Source: an uncultured Leucobacter sp.
Lineage (GTDB): Bacteria; Actinomycetota; Actinomycetes; Actinomycetales; Microbacteriaceae
Direction: 5' to 3'
NCBI GenBank assembly: GCA_945952575.1
Contig: CAMFIY010000006.1
Location: 1 to 21,986, forward strand
Length of the DNA: 21,986 nucleotides
Below the pieces are notes generated by a model. It worked only from the letters and a program-made list of their open reading frames with translations. It had not been told where the DNA came from and did no database searches. Shown here in pieces: positions 1 to 7,541 of the stretch; within the stretch, counting starts at the first letter, position 1, and every line of letters begins with the position of its first letter. A program made the position numbers and the translations under genes.

Positions 1-252
1 CTCGAGAAGGGCGAGACCACGGATCGACTGGCCGTGGTGGCGGCCTGGTGGGAGTCGCAGTACTTCTCCGCTCAGGAGCGCGCGGCGCTCGGCCTCGCGG
101 AGCAGGTCACGCGGATGGAGGTGCCCGCCGGAACCGACTGGGACGACGGATCGCTGAGCCCGGAGCAGGTCTCCGCGATCAGCTGGCTCGCCATCGTCAT
201 GGGCGTCTGGAACCGGATCGCGGTCCGCAGCCACTATCCCGTCGGGCCCTGA
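1..252 (+). CDS. Carboxymuconolactone decarboxylase / AhpD-like protein, C-terminal part
   Basis: An open frame runs in from the left edge without a start codon and ends at a TGA, leaving 83 residues. The stretch AAWWESQYFSAQERAAL followed by an EQVTRME-like helix, and the closing ISWLAIVMGVWNRIAVRS helix, resemble the C-terminal helical half of AhpD-like carboxymuconolactone decarboxylase proteins. Those are small all-helical proteins whose active-site CxxC sits in the N-terminal half, which lies outside the window. I therefore cannot say whether this member is a peroxidase-type (CxxC) or a decarboxylase-like one. It converges on the methyltransferase gene with about 34 bases between the stop codons. 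Confidence 0.7.
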   Translation, partial: LEKGETTDRLAVVAAWWESQYFSAQERAALGLAEQVTRMEVPAGTDWDDGSLSPEQVSAISWLAIVMGVWNRIAVRSHYPVGP

Positions 253-286
253 ATCCCCGGTCGCGAGAGGATCCGCCGGGTCGCGA

Positions 287-1078
287 TCAGTCGCGTCGGA
301 ACGGGCGGACCGCGCGGGTCGCGATGTAGCCGGGAAGATACGGCGCCGTGGCATCCCCGTGGTAGGGAGCCTCGCTGAGGTGCGTGAGCGAGAATCCTGC
401 GGCCAACTGCCCGCCGATCTGCTCGGTCAACGAGTGGCTGTACACGATCGGCCCGTCGCCGTAGACGCGCATCCGGTCGGCTTCCGGCAGATCCTGCGAG
501 CTGAAGGGAAGCGGGTGGCGGACCAGGAGCTGCCCCTGATCGAGCGCCTCCTCGTCGAAGATGAAGACGTCCGGGTTCATGAACCCGGCGAGCAGGATCC
601 CGCCCGGCCGCAGCACACGGAACGATTCTCTCCAGACCGAAGCGATATCCGGGGCGAACAGGTTCGACACCGGGTTGAAGACCAGGTCGAAAGCGGCATC
701 CTCGAACGCGCTGAGATCACGCATGTCGCCGAGGGCGGTGACGAGCGTCAAACTCTCCCGTGCGGCCACCTCCTCGTCGCGAGCCAGCTGTCTGGGTGAA
801 TTGTCGAGGACCGTCACATCGGCTCCGGCAGCCGAGAGGACCGGCCCCTGCTGGCCTCCGCCCGAGGCGAGGCAGAGGATCCGAAGTCCGGTCAGGTCCG
901 AGGGGAACCACTCGCGCGGCGTCGGCTCGTAGCCGATGAGGGCCACCGACCACTCGCCCTCGCGTGCCCGTGCGATGACGTCGGAACCGACCGGCACGGT
1001 CCATTCGTCGTCGCTCTCGACCATACGGTCCCAAGCCGTGCGGTTGTGCGCCACCGGGTCGAAGTCAGCTGCGGTCAT
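287..1078 (-). CDS. Class I SAM-dependent methyltransferase
   Basis: Predicted cytoplasmic methyltransferase of 263 residues; substrate not recognisable. The SAM-binding glycine motif is ILCLASGGGQQG at residues 67-78. It is followed by an acidic residue ending strand 2 (VTVLDNSP, 88-95), a DLVFNPVSNLF segment (131-141) at the position of motif IV, and LRPGGILLAGF (156-166) after it. This is the order of a type-11-like Rossmann methyltransferase. The frame stays open upstream to 1198, but the ATG at 1078 is preferred because the family domain starts there and the extension is arginine/proline-rich noise overlapping the divergent VOC gene. A GAGAAT box lies five bases before this ATG, consistent with a leaderless transcript. 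Confidence 0.85.
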   Translation of the reverse strand: MTAADFDPVAHNRTAWDRMVESDDEWTVPVGSDVIARAREGEWSVALIGYEPTPREWFPSDLTGLRILCLASGGGQQGPVLSAAGADVTVLDNSPRQLARDEEVAARESLTLVTALGDMRDLSAFEDAAFDLVFNPVSNLFAPDIASVWRESFRVLRPGGILLAGFMNPDVFIFDEEALDQGQLLVRHPLPFSSQDLPEADRMRVYGDGPIVYSHSLTEQIGGQLAAGFSLTHLSEAPYHGDATAPYLPGYIATRAVRPFRRD

Positions 1079-1184
1079 ACCGCATTCTCCCACGCCCGAA
1101 TCATCGACTCGGCGAGCAGGTCCGCTCTGCGGCGGCGATGCCCGCGCCCCCGGCGCAGCCGGACAGCAGGTCGCCCGAGTCGGG

Positions 1185-1190
1185 CAGAAT
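1185..1190 (+). promoter_or_regulatory. Candidate -10 box for a leaderless VOC gene
   Basis: CAGAAT lies exactly six bases before the ATG at 1197, and no convincing Shine-Dalgarno sequence is present. The same spacing is seen before several other genes in this window. No good -35 box is visible, so this is a tentative call. Confidence 0.35.
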
Positions 1191-1196
1191 GAACGC

Positions 1197-1613
1197 ATGC
1201 CCCTGTTCGATCACCTCGGCCTCACCGTCGCGAACCTCGACCGCGCCGTCGCACAGTGGAATCCGGTGCTCACCGCGCTGGGCTGCACGACCACGGGTGT
1301 CGAGATGGAGGGCGGGATCGCCTGGTCGCGAGAGGACGAGACCGAGCTGATCCTCTACCGCGCAACGGAGCCAGACAATGAGCCGCACCGCTACGGGCGG
1401 GTCGGCTGGCAGCATCTCGCGTTCGCGATGGGCTCGCGCACCGAGGTGGAGCACCTGTACCGGATCGCGCTCGATGCCGGATGGACGTCGGTGCGGGAGC
1501 CGAAGGTCTTCGCCCGCTTCTCCGAGCGGTACTACGCCGCCTTCGTGGAAGACGACGACGGTATCCGCCTCGAGTTCATGCACAACCCGCCGCGCGAACC
1601 AGCCGCCGACTGA
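1197..1613 (+). CDS. VOC superfamily (glyoxalase/dioxygenase fold) protein
   Basis: A 138-residue single-domain protein of the vicinal oxygen chelate fold. It opens with FDHLGLTVANLDRAV, the first beta-alpha-beta module with a potential metal-ligand His6. The second module brings WQHLAFAM (His73), and the final strand IRLEFMHN carries Glu126. These are the positions used as metal ligands by glyoxalase I and ring-cleaving relatives, so a metal-dependent lyase or dioxygenase is plausible, but the substrate cannot be read. The start at 1197 is chosen because the fold begins immediately after it. A GC-rich hairpin follows the stop. The gene is divergent from the methyltransferase, with about 118 bases between the two start codons. 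Confidence 0.85.
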   Translation: MPLFDHLGLTVANLDRAVAQWNPVLTALGCTTTGVEMEGGIAWSREDETELILYRATEPDNEPHRYGRVGWQHLAFAMGSRTEVEHLYRIALDAGWTSVREPKVFARFSERYYAAFVEDDDGIRLEFMHNPPREPAAD

Positions 1614-1619
1614 ATCCGC

Positions 1620-1636
1620 CGCGCCCGGCGGGCGCG
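1620..1636 (+). terminator. GC-rich hairpin after the VOC gene
   Basis: CGCGCCCGGCGGGCGCG forms a perfect seven-pair stem with a three-base loop, seven bases after the VOC stop codon, and is followed by TTCT. The T-tract is short, as is usual at this GC content. It lies between two converging genes and could serve both directions. Confidence 0.55.
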
Positions 1637-1653
1637 TTCTCCGACCCCGGTGC

Positions 1654-1947
1654 TCACTTCCGGTTGGGGTCGGTGGCCTGCCCGTCGAGCCAGAGCGTGT
1701 CGCTGGCGTCGGAATGGGTGCCCTCCGTCCCGACGTGCTTGGTGCTGATCTGCGGGCCCTTGGTGATCACGTGGACGAGCGCCATGCCGTGTCCGCGGCC
1801 GAGGCCGTAGTCCTCCGCGAGCCAGGCGAGGATCGGGGCAGCCTTGGTGTCCGGGCCGAATCCGCGCGCTGCGGCCAGTTCGATGAGCTGTCGCGGCGTG
1901 AGGCCGGTCTTCGTCTCGATGGTGTTCAGGTATGCCTGGAACGACAT
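1654..1947 (-). CDS. DUF4287 domain protein
   Basis: A 97-residue cytoplasmic protein. The N-terminal half (MSFQAYLNTIETKTGLTPRQ, then a helix and AAPILAWLAEDYGLGRGHGMALVHVI to residue 61) is the pattern of DUF4287: a small helical unit with a TGxTP start and a conserved LGRGHxMA segment that is often found alone or joined to DUF5655. Function is unknown. The C-terminal tail (residues 62-97) is polar and ends in basic residues. The start at 1947 is supported by a strong ribosome site (GGAGGAGC) just upstream. Converges on the VOC gene. Confidence 0.8.
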   Translation of the reverse strand: MSFQAYLNTIETKTGLTPRQLIELAAARGFGPDTKAAPILAWLAEDYGLGRGHGMALVHVITKGPQISTKHVGTEGTHSDASDTLWLDGQATDPNRK

Positions 1948-1970
1948 GGGTGCTCCTCCGTGTTGAGCGG

Positions 1971-2010
1971 GAGCTCGTCGACGAGCTCGAGCGAAACGGA
2001 TCGTTCCGCT
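1971..2010. repeat. Two adjacent inverted repeats between SDR and DUF4287 genes
   Basis: Positions 1971-1988 hold the perfect 18-base palindrome GAGCTCGTCGACGAGCTC, which can fold as a seven-pair stem with loop TCGA. Positions 1990-2010 hold a nine-pair stem with one mismatch around a GAT loop. On the minus strand both follow the SDR stop codon and precede the DUF4287 ribosome site. They could terminate SDR transcription or act as operators. There is no T-tract, so a factor-independent terminator is not proven. Confidence 0.4.
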
Positions 2011-2061
2011 GCTCTCAGTTCTAGCAGGAGGTCGGCTCCGTGTGGCGCATCGCCGATCGGA

Positions 2062-2829
2062 TCAGTGCACGGAGAATCCGCCGTCGACCGCGAGCGTCTG
2101 CCCCGTCACGTACGCGGCGGCGGGCGAGGCGAGGAACACCGCCGCACCGGCGAAGTCCTCCGCGAGACCGTTGCGGCCCACCAGCGTGCGCGCCGCGAGC
2201 GCGGCCACGACACCGGGATCGGCGCTCAGCCGCGTGTTCAGCGGTGTCTGCACGAACCCCGGGATCAGCGCGTTCACGGTCACGCCTAACGCGGACCAGG
2301 CCTCGGCCTGCGTCCGCGTCAGGCCCTCGATCGCCGCCTTCGACACCCCGTACGCCCCGCTGTCGGCGAACGATCGCTGCGCCTGCTGCGAGCTGATGTG
2401 GATCACGCGGCCGAAGCCTCGCTCGGCCATACCGGGGATCAACCGCTGCCCCAGCACGAACGGGGCCTCCAGATTCACTGCCATCGTCGCGTCCCATTCC
2501 GCCTCGCTCAGACGACTCATCGGAGGCCGCAGATTGATCCCGGCCGAGTTGACGACGATGTCCGCGTCGCCGACCGCGTCGGCCAGCGCGTGCGCGCCGG
2601 CCCGGGTCGAGAGATCCGCCCGGATCCCGACGGCTGATCCGCCGGCCGCCCCGATCTCCGCGACGGTTGCGGCGAGCGCGGCTTCGGTTCGCGCGGCCAG
2701 CAGGATTCGGGCCCCTGCCGAGGCGAGTGCGACGGCGATCGCCCGCCCGATGCCCGAGGTGCCGCCCGTCACCAGTGCGGTGCGCTCGGCGAGGCCGAAC
2801 ATGCGCTCGAGGTAGGAGTTCTCGCTCAT
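2062..2829 (-). CDS. SDR family NAD(P)-dependent oxidoreductase
   Basis: Classical short-chain dehydrogenase/reductase of 255 residues, the normal length for the family. Cofactor motif TGGTSGIGRA is at 21-30 and NSAG at 94-97. The catalytic set is Asn119, Ser146/147, Tyr160 and Lys164 (YGVSK), and the C-terminus is the typical TGQTLAVDGGFSVH. The overall pattern resembles gluconate 5-dehydrogenase or 3-oxoacyl-ACP-reductase-like members, but the substrate cannot be assigned. AARTEA after strand 2 (Arg47) suggests NADP(H), which is inference. A TAGTGT box lies six bases before the ATG with no ribosome site, so the mRNA may be leaderless. Confidence 0.9.
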   Translation of the reverse strand: MSENSYLERMFGLAERTALVTGGTSGIGRAIAVALASAGARILLAARTEAALAATVAEIGAAGGSAVGIRADLSTRAGAHALADAVGDADIVVNSAGINLRPPMSRLSEAEWDATMAVNLEAPFVLGQRLIPGMAERGFGRVIHISSQQAQRSFADSGAYGVSKAAIEGLTRTQAEAWSALGVTVNALIPGFVQTPLNTRLSADPGVVAALAARTLVGRNGLAEDFAGAAVFLASPAAAYVTGQTLAVDGGFSVH

Positions 2830-2835
2830 CCGTTC

Positions 2836-2841
2836 ACACTA
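2836..2841 (-). promoter_or_regulatory. Candidate -10 box for the SDR gene
   Basis: TAGTGT on the minus strand, six bases before the start codon at 2829, fits the actinobacterial TANNNT pattern for a leaderless transcript. The -35 region is not convincing. Confidence 0.35.
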
Positions 2842-2896
2842 TCCGCACCGCGATCGCGCGCGGGCGTCGCACCTCGAAGGCCGGATCCCGGGACGA

Positions 2897-2956
2897 AGGC
2901 GAATTCTTGCATTCGAGTGAGGAACTCAGCATTTCGCCTGCTGACGCGCCTATCCT
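2897..2956 (+). promoter_or_regulatory. Putative promoter/operator of the molybdoenzyme gene
   Basis: TATCCT at 2951-2956 is six bases before the GTG at 2963, a leaderless arrangement. Upstream, AGGCGAA (2897-2903) and TTCGCCT (2933-2939) form a seven-base inverted repeat, CGAAT and ATTCG form a shorter one between them, and TGAGGAACTCA is a small palindrome. These could be regulator sites. No regulator gene is adjacent. Confidence 0.35.
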
Positions 2957-2962
2957 GAGCCT

Positions 2963-4513
2963 GTGTCCAAGAGCCGAGCGATGGCCGCCGCGGCCGGGGT
3001 CGCCGCAGTCGTGCTCGGCGCCGGCGTTGGCGAACTCACAGCTGCGCTCTTCGCACCGAGTTCCAGCCCGATCGCCGTCGTCGGCGGGGCGCTGATCGAC
3101 GCCGCGCCGGGTTGGGCGAAGGAGCTCGCCATCGCCTGGTTCGGCACCGGCGACAAGGCCGCGTTGCTGACCGGGATCGGCCTCGTCCTGCTGGCCGTGG
3201 CCGCCCTCGCCGGGCTCTGCGAGGCGCGGTGGCGCCGCTCGGGCGTCGTCGCACTCATCGTGCTCGGCATCGTCGTCGCGATGATCGCCCCCACGCGCGC
3301 GGACGCCGGATCGAGTTCCTGGATCCCGGCCGTCATCGCCGGCCTCGTCGCCGCGTCCGCACTCGGTCTGCTCATCAACGCGGTTCCGGCGCGGGCATCC
3401 GCGGAGTCGGCAGAGGATCCCGGCGCGGATGCCGAGCCTGCCGCGTCACGGCGCCGCTTCCTCGGCTGGGCCGGGGGCGTCGCGGTCATCGGCGTCCTCG
3501 CGACGATCGGCGGATCGCTGGCACGCGCGGGATCCGCCGTCGCGACGACCGCGCGCCAGGCGATCCGACTCCCCCGTCCCGTCGTCTCCGCGCCGGCCGT
3601 CCCGGCCGGGGCCGAGCTCGACATCCCGGGCCTCACGCCGCTCATCACCGAGAACAAGGACTTCTACCGCATCGACACGGCACTGGTCGTCCCGACGGTG
3701 GATCCCTCCGAATGGAGGCTGCGGATCCACGGCATGGTCGCCCAGGAGGTGCAGCTGAGCTGGAGCGAGCTGCTCGCCCTCCCCATGGTCGAGACCACGA
3801 CCACGATCTCCTGCGTCTCGAACGAGGTCGGCGGCGGGCTGATCGGCAATGCCGTCTGGCTCGGCTACCCGATCCGCGAGCTGCTCGCGAAGGCGCAACC
3901 GGCCGCCGATGCCGACATGGTGCTCTCCACCTCGGTCGACGGCTTCACCGCGGGCACACCGCTCGAAGTGCTGACCGACGACCGCAACGCCTTGCTCGCC
4001 ATCGGCATGAACGGAACGCCGCTGCCGCTCGAGCACGGCTTCCCGGTGCGGATGGTGGTGCCCGGGCTCTACGGCTACGTCTCGGCGACGAAGTGGGTCA
4101 CCGACATCGAGGTCACCCGCTTCGACCGGGCGAGCGCCTATTGGACCAGCCGCGGATGGTCGGCCCGCGGGCCGATCAAGCTCGAGTCCCGCATCGACGT
4201 GCCCCGCGAGGGCCGCGGCGTGAGCGCGGGGCAGTCGGTGATCGCCGGTGTCGCCTGGCAGCCGCATACGGGCGTCTCGGGAGTCGAGGTGCAGGTGGAC
4301 GACGGGCCCTGGCAGCGCGCCGAGCTCGCGCCTGCGATCTCCGACGACACCTGGGTGCAGTGGCAGCTGCCCTGGCAGGCCGAAGCCGGCGATCATCGGA
4401 TCCGCTGCCGGGCGACCGACGCCGACGGCAACACGCAGACCGAGACCGAGGCGCCTCCGGCTCCGGACGGCGCGACGGGCTGGCACACGATCCGCGTCAG
4501 CGTCGGGTCCTGA
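2963..4513 (+). CDS. Membrane-anchored sulfite-oxidase-type molybdopterin oxidoreductase
   Basis: A 516-residue protein with two parts. Residues 1-190 hold five hydrophobic segments (about 8-30, 66-87, 93-110, 120-141 and 168-187). Residues 195-516 are a sulfite oxidase/YedY-like molybdopterin domain: MVAQEVQLSWSELLALP, then TISCVSNEVGG with Cys284 as expected molybdenum ligand, then PLPLEHGFPVRMVVPGLYGY, then an Ig-like dimerisation domain from about residue 400 (VDDGPWQRAEL, IRCRATDADGNTQTE). With five helices and the N-terminus inside, the Mo domain sits outside the membrane. SRRRFL (162-167) precedes the last helix and looks like an internal Tat signal. It probably oxidises a small substrate outside the cell; the substrate is unknown. 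The start is GTG 2963; ATG 2981 is an alternative. Confidence 0.88.
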   Translation: MSKSRAMAAAAGVAAVVLGAGVGELTAALFAPSSSPIAVVGGALIDAAPGWAKELAIAWFGTGDKAALLTGIGLVLLAVAALAGLCEARWRRSGVVALIVLGIVVAMIAPTRADAGSSSWIPAVIAGLVAASALGLLINAVPARASAESAEDPGADAEPAASRRRFLGWAGGVAVIGVLATIGGSLARAGSAVATTARQAIRLPRPVVSAPAVPAGAELDIPGLTPLITENKDFYRIDTALVVPTVDPSEWRLRIHGMVAQEVQLSWSELLALPMVETTTTISCVSNEVGGGLIGNAVWLGYPIRELLAKAQPAADADMVLSTSVDGFTAGTPLEVLTDDRNALLAIGMNGTPLPLEHGFPVRMVVPGLYGYVSATKWVTDIEVTRFDRASAYWTSRGWSARGPIKLESRIDVPREGRGVSAGQSVIAGVAWQPHTGVSGVEVQVDDGPWQRAELAPAISDDTWVQWQLPWQAEAGDHRIRCRATDADGNTQTETEAPPAPDGATGWHTIRVSVGS

Positions 4514-4517
4514 GCGG

Positions 4518-4838
4518 CTACGCCCCCAGCCCCTCCGCCTCCATCTGCACCGCCCACGGCCGCACCTCGACCACGAGCAGGCCTTCGATCACTGCGCGAT
4601 CGGCCTCGGCGAGCTCCCTCGCCCGCGCCACGGCGTCGCCGCCCGGGATCCGCAGCACGGTCATCCCCTCCCCCTGCCGATCCGCGAAGGGGCCGGCCGC
4701 GAGGAGCCAGCCGCGTGCGAGCATCGAACGCAGGAACGCCACATGATGCGAGAAGCGGGGATCCTCGAAGATCGATCCCTCGACCGCGGGGTCGGGCGTG
4801 TGGCTCAGCACCACCCACTCGACGGCTTCGTCGCTCAT
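4518..4838 (-). CDS. YciI-like protein
   Basis: A 106-residue single-domain protein of the YciI/YCII superfamily, small ferredoxin-like folds with a putative His/Asp active site. Seen here are the pair HH at 31-32, the FLRSMLARGWLLAAGPFADRQGEGM core (35-59, Asp53) and VLRIPGGDAVARARELAEADRAV. The end of the protein (VVEVRPWAVQ) is typical. Molecular function is unknown in most members. The ribosome site GGAGGCGAC directly precedes the ATG at 4838. The stop codon lies four bases from that of the convergent molybdoenzyme, leaving no room for a separate terminator. Confidence 0.82.
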   Translation of the reverse strand: MSDEAVEWVVLSHTPDPAVEGSIFEDPRFSHHVAFLRSMLARGWLLAAGPFADRQGEGMTVLRIPGGDAVARARELAEADRAVIEGLLVVEVRPWAVQMEAEGLGA

Positions 4839-4899
4839 GTCGCCTCCGATCCGGGATCCTGCCCTGCCCTGTCCTACCCTGCCTCGCCCCGCTCCCGGG

Positions 4900-5721
4900 C
4901 TACTTCACCGTCGGCGGCGCGGGGATCCGGTAGCCCGAGGGAGCGATGTTCGCGTCGAGCGACTTCTTCCACGCGCCGGAGGAGATGTACTCCTCGAGCG
5001 CGGCGCGCACCTGATCGAGACGGTTATCGCCCAGCTTGAGCCCGACGCCGTAGTTCTCATCGGTGAAGCCCTTGCCGATCACGCGCAGCACGCCCTTGTA
5101 CTCGGGGAGCGCGGCGAACCCGGCGAGGATCAGGTCGTCGGTCGACACCGCATCCACGGTGCCCGCGGCCAGATCCCGCACGCACTCGGACCAGGACGGC
5201 ACCTCCACCACGGTGATGCTCCCCCGGTAGTGCGAGGTCAGGTAGTCGATCGACGTCGTGCCGGCGGCAGCGCACACCTTCTTGCCGTCCAGCGTCTCCG
5301 GGCCGGTGATGGTGTCGTCGTTGCGGCGGATGAGCAGATCCTGATGCGCGACGAAATAGGGCCCGGCGAACGCGATCTCCTTCTCGCGCTCTGGGGTGAT
5401 CGAGAAGGTCGAGACCACGAGGTCGACCTTGCCCGTGGTCAGGGCGCTCACCCGCTCGCTCTGGTCGATGCGCTGCCAGGTGATGTTCTTCGTGGGCACG
5501 CCGAGCTTGCCGGCCACGTAGTTCGCGGTGTCGATATCGAACCCCGCATACCCGGCGTCGGTCTTGAGGCTGACCCCCGGGAGGTCGTCGGCGATGCCGA
5601 TCGTGAGGGTCGCGGATCCGGTCGCGTCGTTGTCCCCGGTGCTCTGCGGCAGCGTGGACGAGCATCCGGCGGCGAGCAGGGACACGGCCAAGAGCCCGGC
5701 CGCGGCGGCGAGACGTCGCAT
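4900..5721 (-). CDS. Amino-acid-type solute-binding lipoprotein (SBP_bac_3 family)
   Basis: A 273-residue extracellular binding protein. The signal peptide MRRLAAAAGLLAVSLLAAGC carries a lipobox LAAGC with the lipidated Cys20. The mature protein follows the polar amino acid binding pattern: LTIGIADDLPGV, GFDIDTANYVAGKLG (60-74), then SERVSALTTGKVDLVVSTFSIT (88-109), where an Arg and Asp usually hold the ligand's alpha groups, then EREKEIAFAGPYF and later the GTTSIDYL hinge region. The nearest known roles are glutamate/aspartate/asparagine-type importers. The frame extends upstream to 5751, but ATG 5721 has GGAG at a good distance and starts the signal peptide. It starts one base after the permease stop codon, so translation is probably coupled. 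No ABC permease or ATPase is nearby. Confidence 0.88.
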   Translation of the reverse strand: MRRLAAAAGLLAVSLLAAGCSSTLPQSTGDNDATGSATLTIGIADDLPGVSLKTDAGYAGFDIDTANYVAGKLGVPTKNITWQRIDQSERVSALTTGKVDLVVSTFSITPEREKEIAFAGPYFVAHQDLLIRRNDDTITGPETLDGKKVCAAAGTTSIDYLTSHYRGSITVVEVPSWSECVRDLAAGTVDAVSTDDLILAGFAALPEYKGVLRVIGKGFTDENYGVGLKLGDNRLDQVRAALEEYISSGAWKKSLDANIAPSGYRIPAPPTVK

Positions 5722-5722
5722 G

Positions 5723-7450
5723 TCACCTTCTCCTTTCCTGGTCCCCGTCATCGGATCCCGGCGGATTCTTGTCGGGTTCGTCGAGGTTGTCCCACTCGTG
5801 CATCTCGATCTGCACGGTCCCGAGCGCGGCGATCTCCTCGTCGTCGTCCTCGTCGAGGTTGTCCCACTCGTGCGCTTCGAACTGCACGGTCCCGATCGCC
5901 GCGATCGCCTCGGTCCGCGGGCCCGCCGGCCTCGGCGGATAGCGCAGGCCGGTGTCCGTCCACTTGCTGAGCATCCGACCCTCGGTGTGAGCGGACACCC
6001 GCCGCTTCACGATCAGCCAGCCGATCTCGAAGATGACCAGGAGCACCGGAATGCCGACGACCACGACGACGAAGCCCGTCTTGTGCCAGAAGTACGGCGA
6101 CGCCTGCCAGCCCGAGATCGCCATGCCCACGATCACGAACACCAGGAAGGCGAGACCGAGGTAGCTGGTCCACGGCGTACCCGGTGCACGGAACGAGCTC
6201 GCCGGCACGACGCCCAGATCGCTCAGCCTTCGCAGCCTGAGCTGGCAGATGAAGATGGTGCCCCACGTGAACACCACCGCGATGGCTGCGGCCTCCAGCG
6301 CGATCTCGAACGCGTCCGGGCTGACGGCGTTGAGGATCGATCCGAACACGTAGACGACCGCGGTCATCACGATGCCGGCCCAGGGCACGCCCGATCCGCT
6401 CATCTTGAGCGTGAAGCCGGGCGCCTGCTTCGCCATCCCGAGGCTGCGCAGCACCCGACCGGTCGTGTAGAGGCCGGAGTTGAGCGACGACATCGCGGCG
6501 ACGATGAGGATGGCCTGGATCACATTCGCCATCCAGGGCATGCCCATCCGGCCGAACACCGTCACGAACGGGCTGATGCCCGGGGTGAACTCGCTCGTCG
6601 GCAGGATGCACACGAGCAGCAGCAGTGCGCCGCAGTAGAAGACCGCGATACGGACGATGACCGCTTTCACGGCTTTGGGCACCTCGCGCTTCGGATCCTC
6701 CATCTCACCCGCCGCGATACCGACCATCTCGATGGCCGCGTAGGCGAAGACGACGCCGGACATGACGATGATCGGCCCGTACCAGGCGAAACCGTCGCCG
6801 GTCGGCCAGAACCCGCCGGGGTTGGACCAGAGGTTCTGCACGCCGGCGCGATGCCCGCCGACATCCATGCTGAACGCGACCACGACGACACCGACGACGA
6901 GGAAGATGATGATCGCGCCGACCTTGAGCACCGATGCCCAGAACTCGAACTCGCCGAAGGCCTTGGCCGAGAGCAGATTCACCACCAGCACGACTGCGAG
7001 CGCGATGAGCACGGTGGCCCAGGTGGGCATCTGCGGCCACCAGTACTGAATGTAGAGCCCCACGGCGCTGAGCTCGGCGATGCCGGTGAGCGCCCAGTTG
7101 GTCCAGTACATCCAGCCCGTGTAATAGGCCGCCTTCTCGCCGAAGAATTCACGCATCCACGACACGAACGCGCCCGAGGTGGTGCGGTACAGCACCAGCT
7201 CGCCGAGCGCGCGCATGAGGAAGTAGGCGATCACGCCGACGAATGCGTAGCTGAGCACCAGCGCCGGGCCGTTCGCGTGCAGGCGGGAGGCGGATCCGAG
7301 GAAGAGGCCCGTGCCGATCGCCCCGCCGATGGCGATCATCTGCACTTGCCGCCGGTTCAGGCTCTTCTTGTAGCCGGCCTGCTCCGCATCGTGCTCCGCC
7401 CCGTGGGCGTCCTCGGAATGCGGGCTCCGGGCGGTATCCGTCTGCGACAT
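5723..7450 (-). CDS. ansP: Amino acid permease, AnsP-like (APC superfamily)
   Basis: A 575-residue secondary transporter with about twelve hydrophobic segments. The family signature IGGAIGTGLFLGS is at 41-53, followed by ALGELVLYRTTSGAFVSWMR, GWMYWTNWALTGIAE and AYAAIEMVGIAAGE. The pattern matches the amino acid transporter (AAT) branch of APC permeases, closest in my memory to L-asparagine permease AnsP of mycobacteria; GABA or phenylalanine permeases are alternatives. It imports an amino acid with protons. The N-terminus (1-30) is a soluble His/Asp-rich tail. The C-terminus (about 505-575) is an unusual soluble acidic extension with a duplicated 24-residue unit at 520-543 and 544-567. The ATG at 7450 is chosen because the frame upstream (to 7690) runs through the alkA coding region. 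Followed by the binding-protein gene after one base. Confidence 0.87.
   Translation of the reverse strand: MSQTDTARSPHSEDAHGAEHDAEQAGYKKSLNRRQVQMIAIGGAIGTGLFLGSASRLHANGPALVLSYAFVGVIAYFLMRALGELVLYRTTSGAFVSWMREFFGEKAAYYTGWMYWTNWALTGIAELSAVGLYIQYWWPQMPTWATVLIALAVVLVVNLLSAKAFGEFEFWASVLKVGAIIIFLVVGVVVVAFSMDVGGHRAGVQNLWSNPGGFWPTGDGFAWYGPIIVMSGVVFAYAAIEMVGIAAGEMEDPKREVPKAVKAVIVRIAVFYCGALLLLVCILPTSEFTPGISPFVTVFGRMGMPWMANVIQAILIVAAMSSLNSGLYTTGRVLRSLGMAKQAPGFTLKMSGSGVPWAGIVMTAVVYVFGSILNAVSPDAFEIALEAAAIAVVFTWGTIFICQLRLRRLSDLGVVPASSFRAPGTPWTSYLGLAFLVFVIVGMAISGWQASPYFWHKTGFVVVVVGIPVLLVIFEIGWLIVKRRVSAHTEGRMLSKWTDTGLRYPPRPAGPRTEAIAAIGTVQFEAHEWDNLDEDDDEEIAALGTVQIEMHEWDNLDEPDKNPPGSDDGDQERRR
5778..5921 (-). 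repeat. 72-base tandem duplication in the permease tail
   Basis: Two adjacent 72-base units (5778-5849 and 5850-5921) begin with the same 24 bases, and the first 57 or so are nearly identical. They encode HEWDNLDE-containing blocks: GTVQFEAHEWDNLDE and GTVQIEMHEWDNLDE. The length is a multiple of three, so the reading frame is kept. Confidence 0.9.
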
Positions 7451-7541
7451 TCGATCCCCCGTCTTCGCGATTTCTCGCCGGTGGGGCGGGTCGCAGAACG
7501 GCTCGGAGCATCGGCGCTGACGTGCAATAGAGAATGGCACG

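Noticed and set aside
2042..2815. Plus-strand frame of 257 codons opposite the first SDR gene
   Set aside because: The minus-strand frame has the complete set of SDR motifs; the plus frame is alanine/serine/arginine-rich noise.
4860..4888. Short CCCTG-type direct repeats between the YciI-like and binding-protein genes
   Set aside because: Imperfect, only a few units of five bases, no spacer structure; not a CRISPR or a defined repeat family.
4900..5721. Assignment of the binding protein to a local ABC importer
   Set aside because: No ATP-binding or ABC permease gene occurs anywhere in the window, so a complete ABC operon is not supported.
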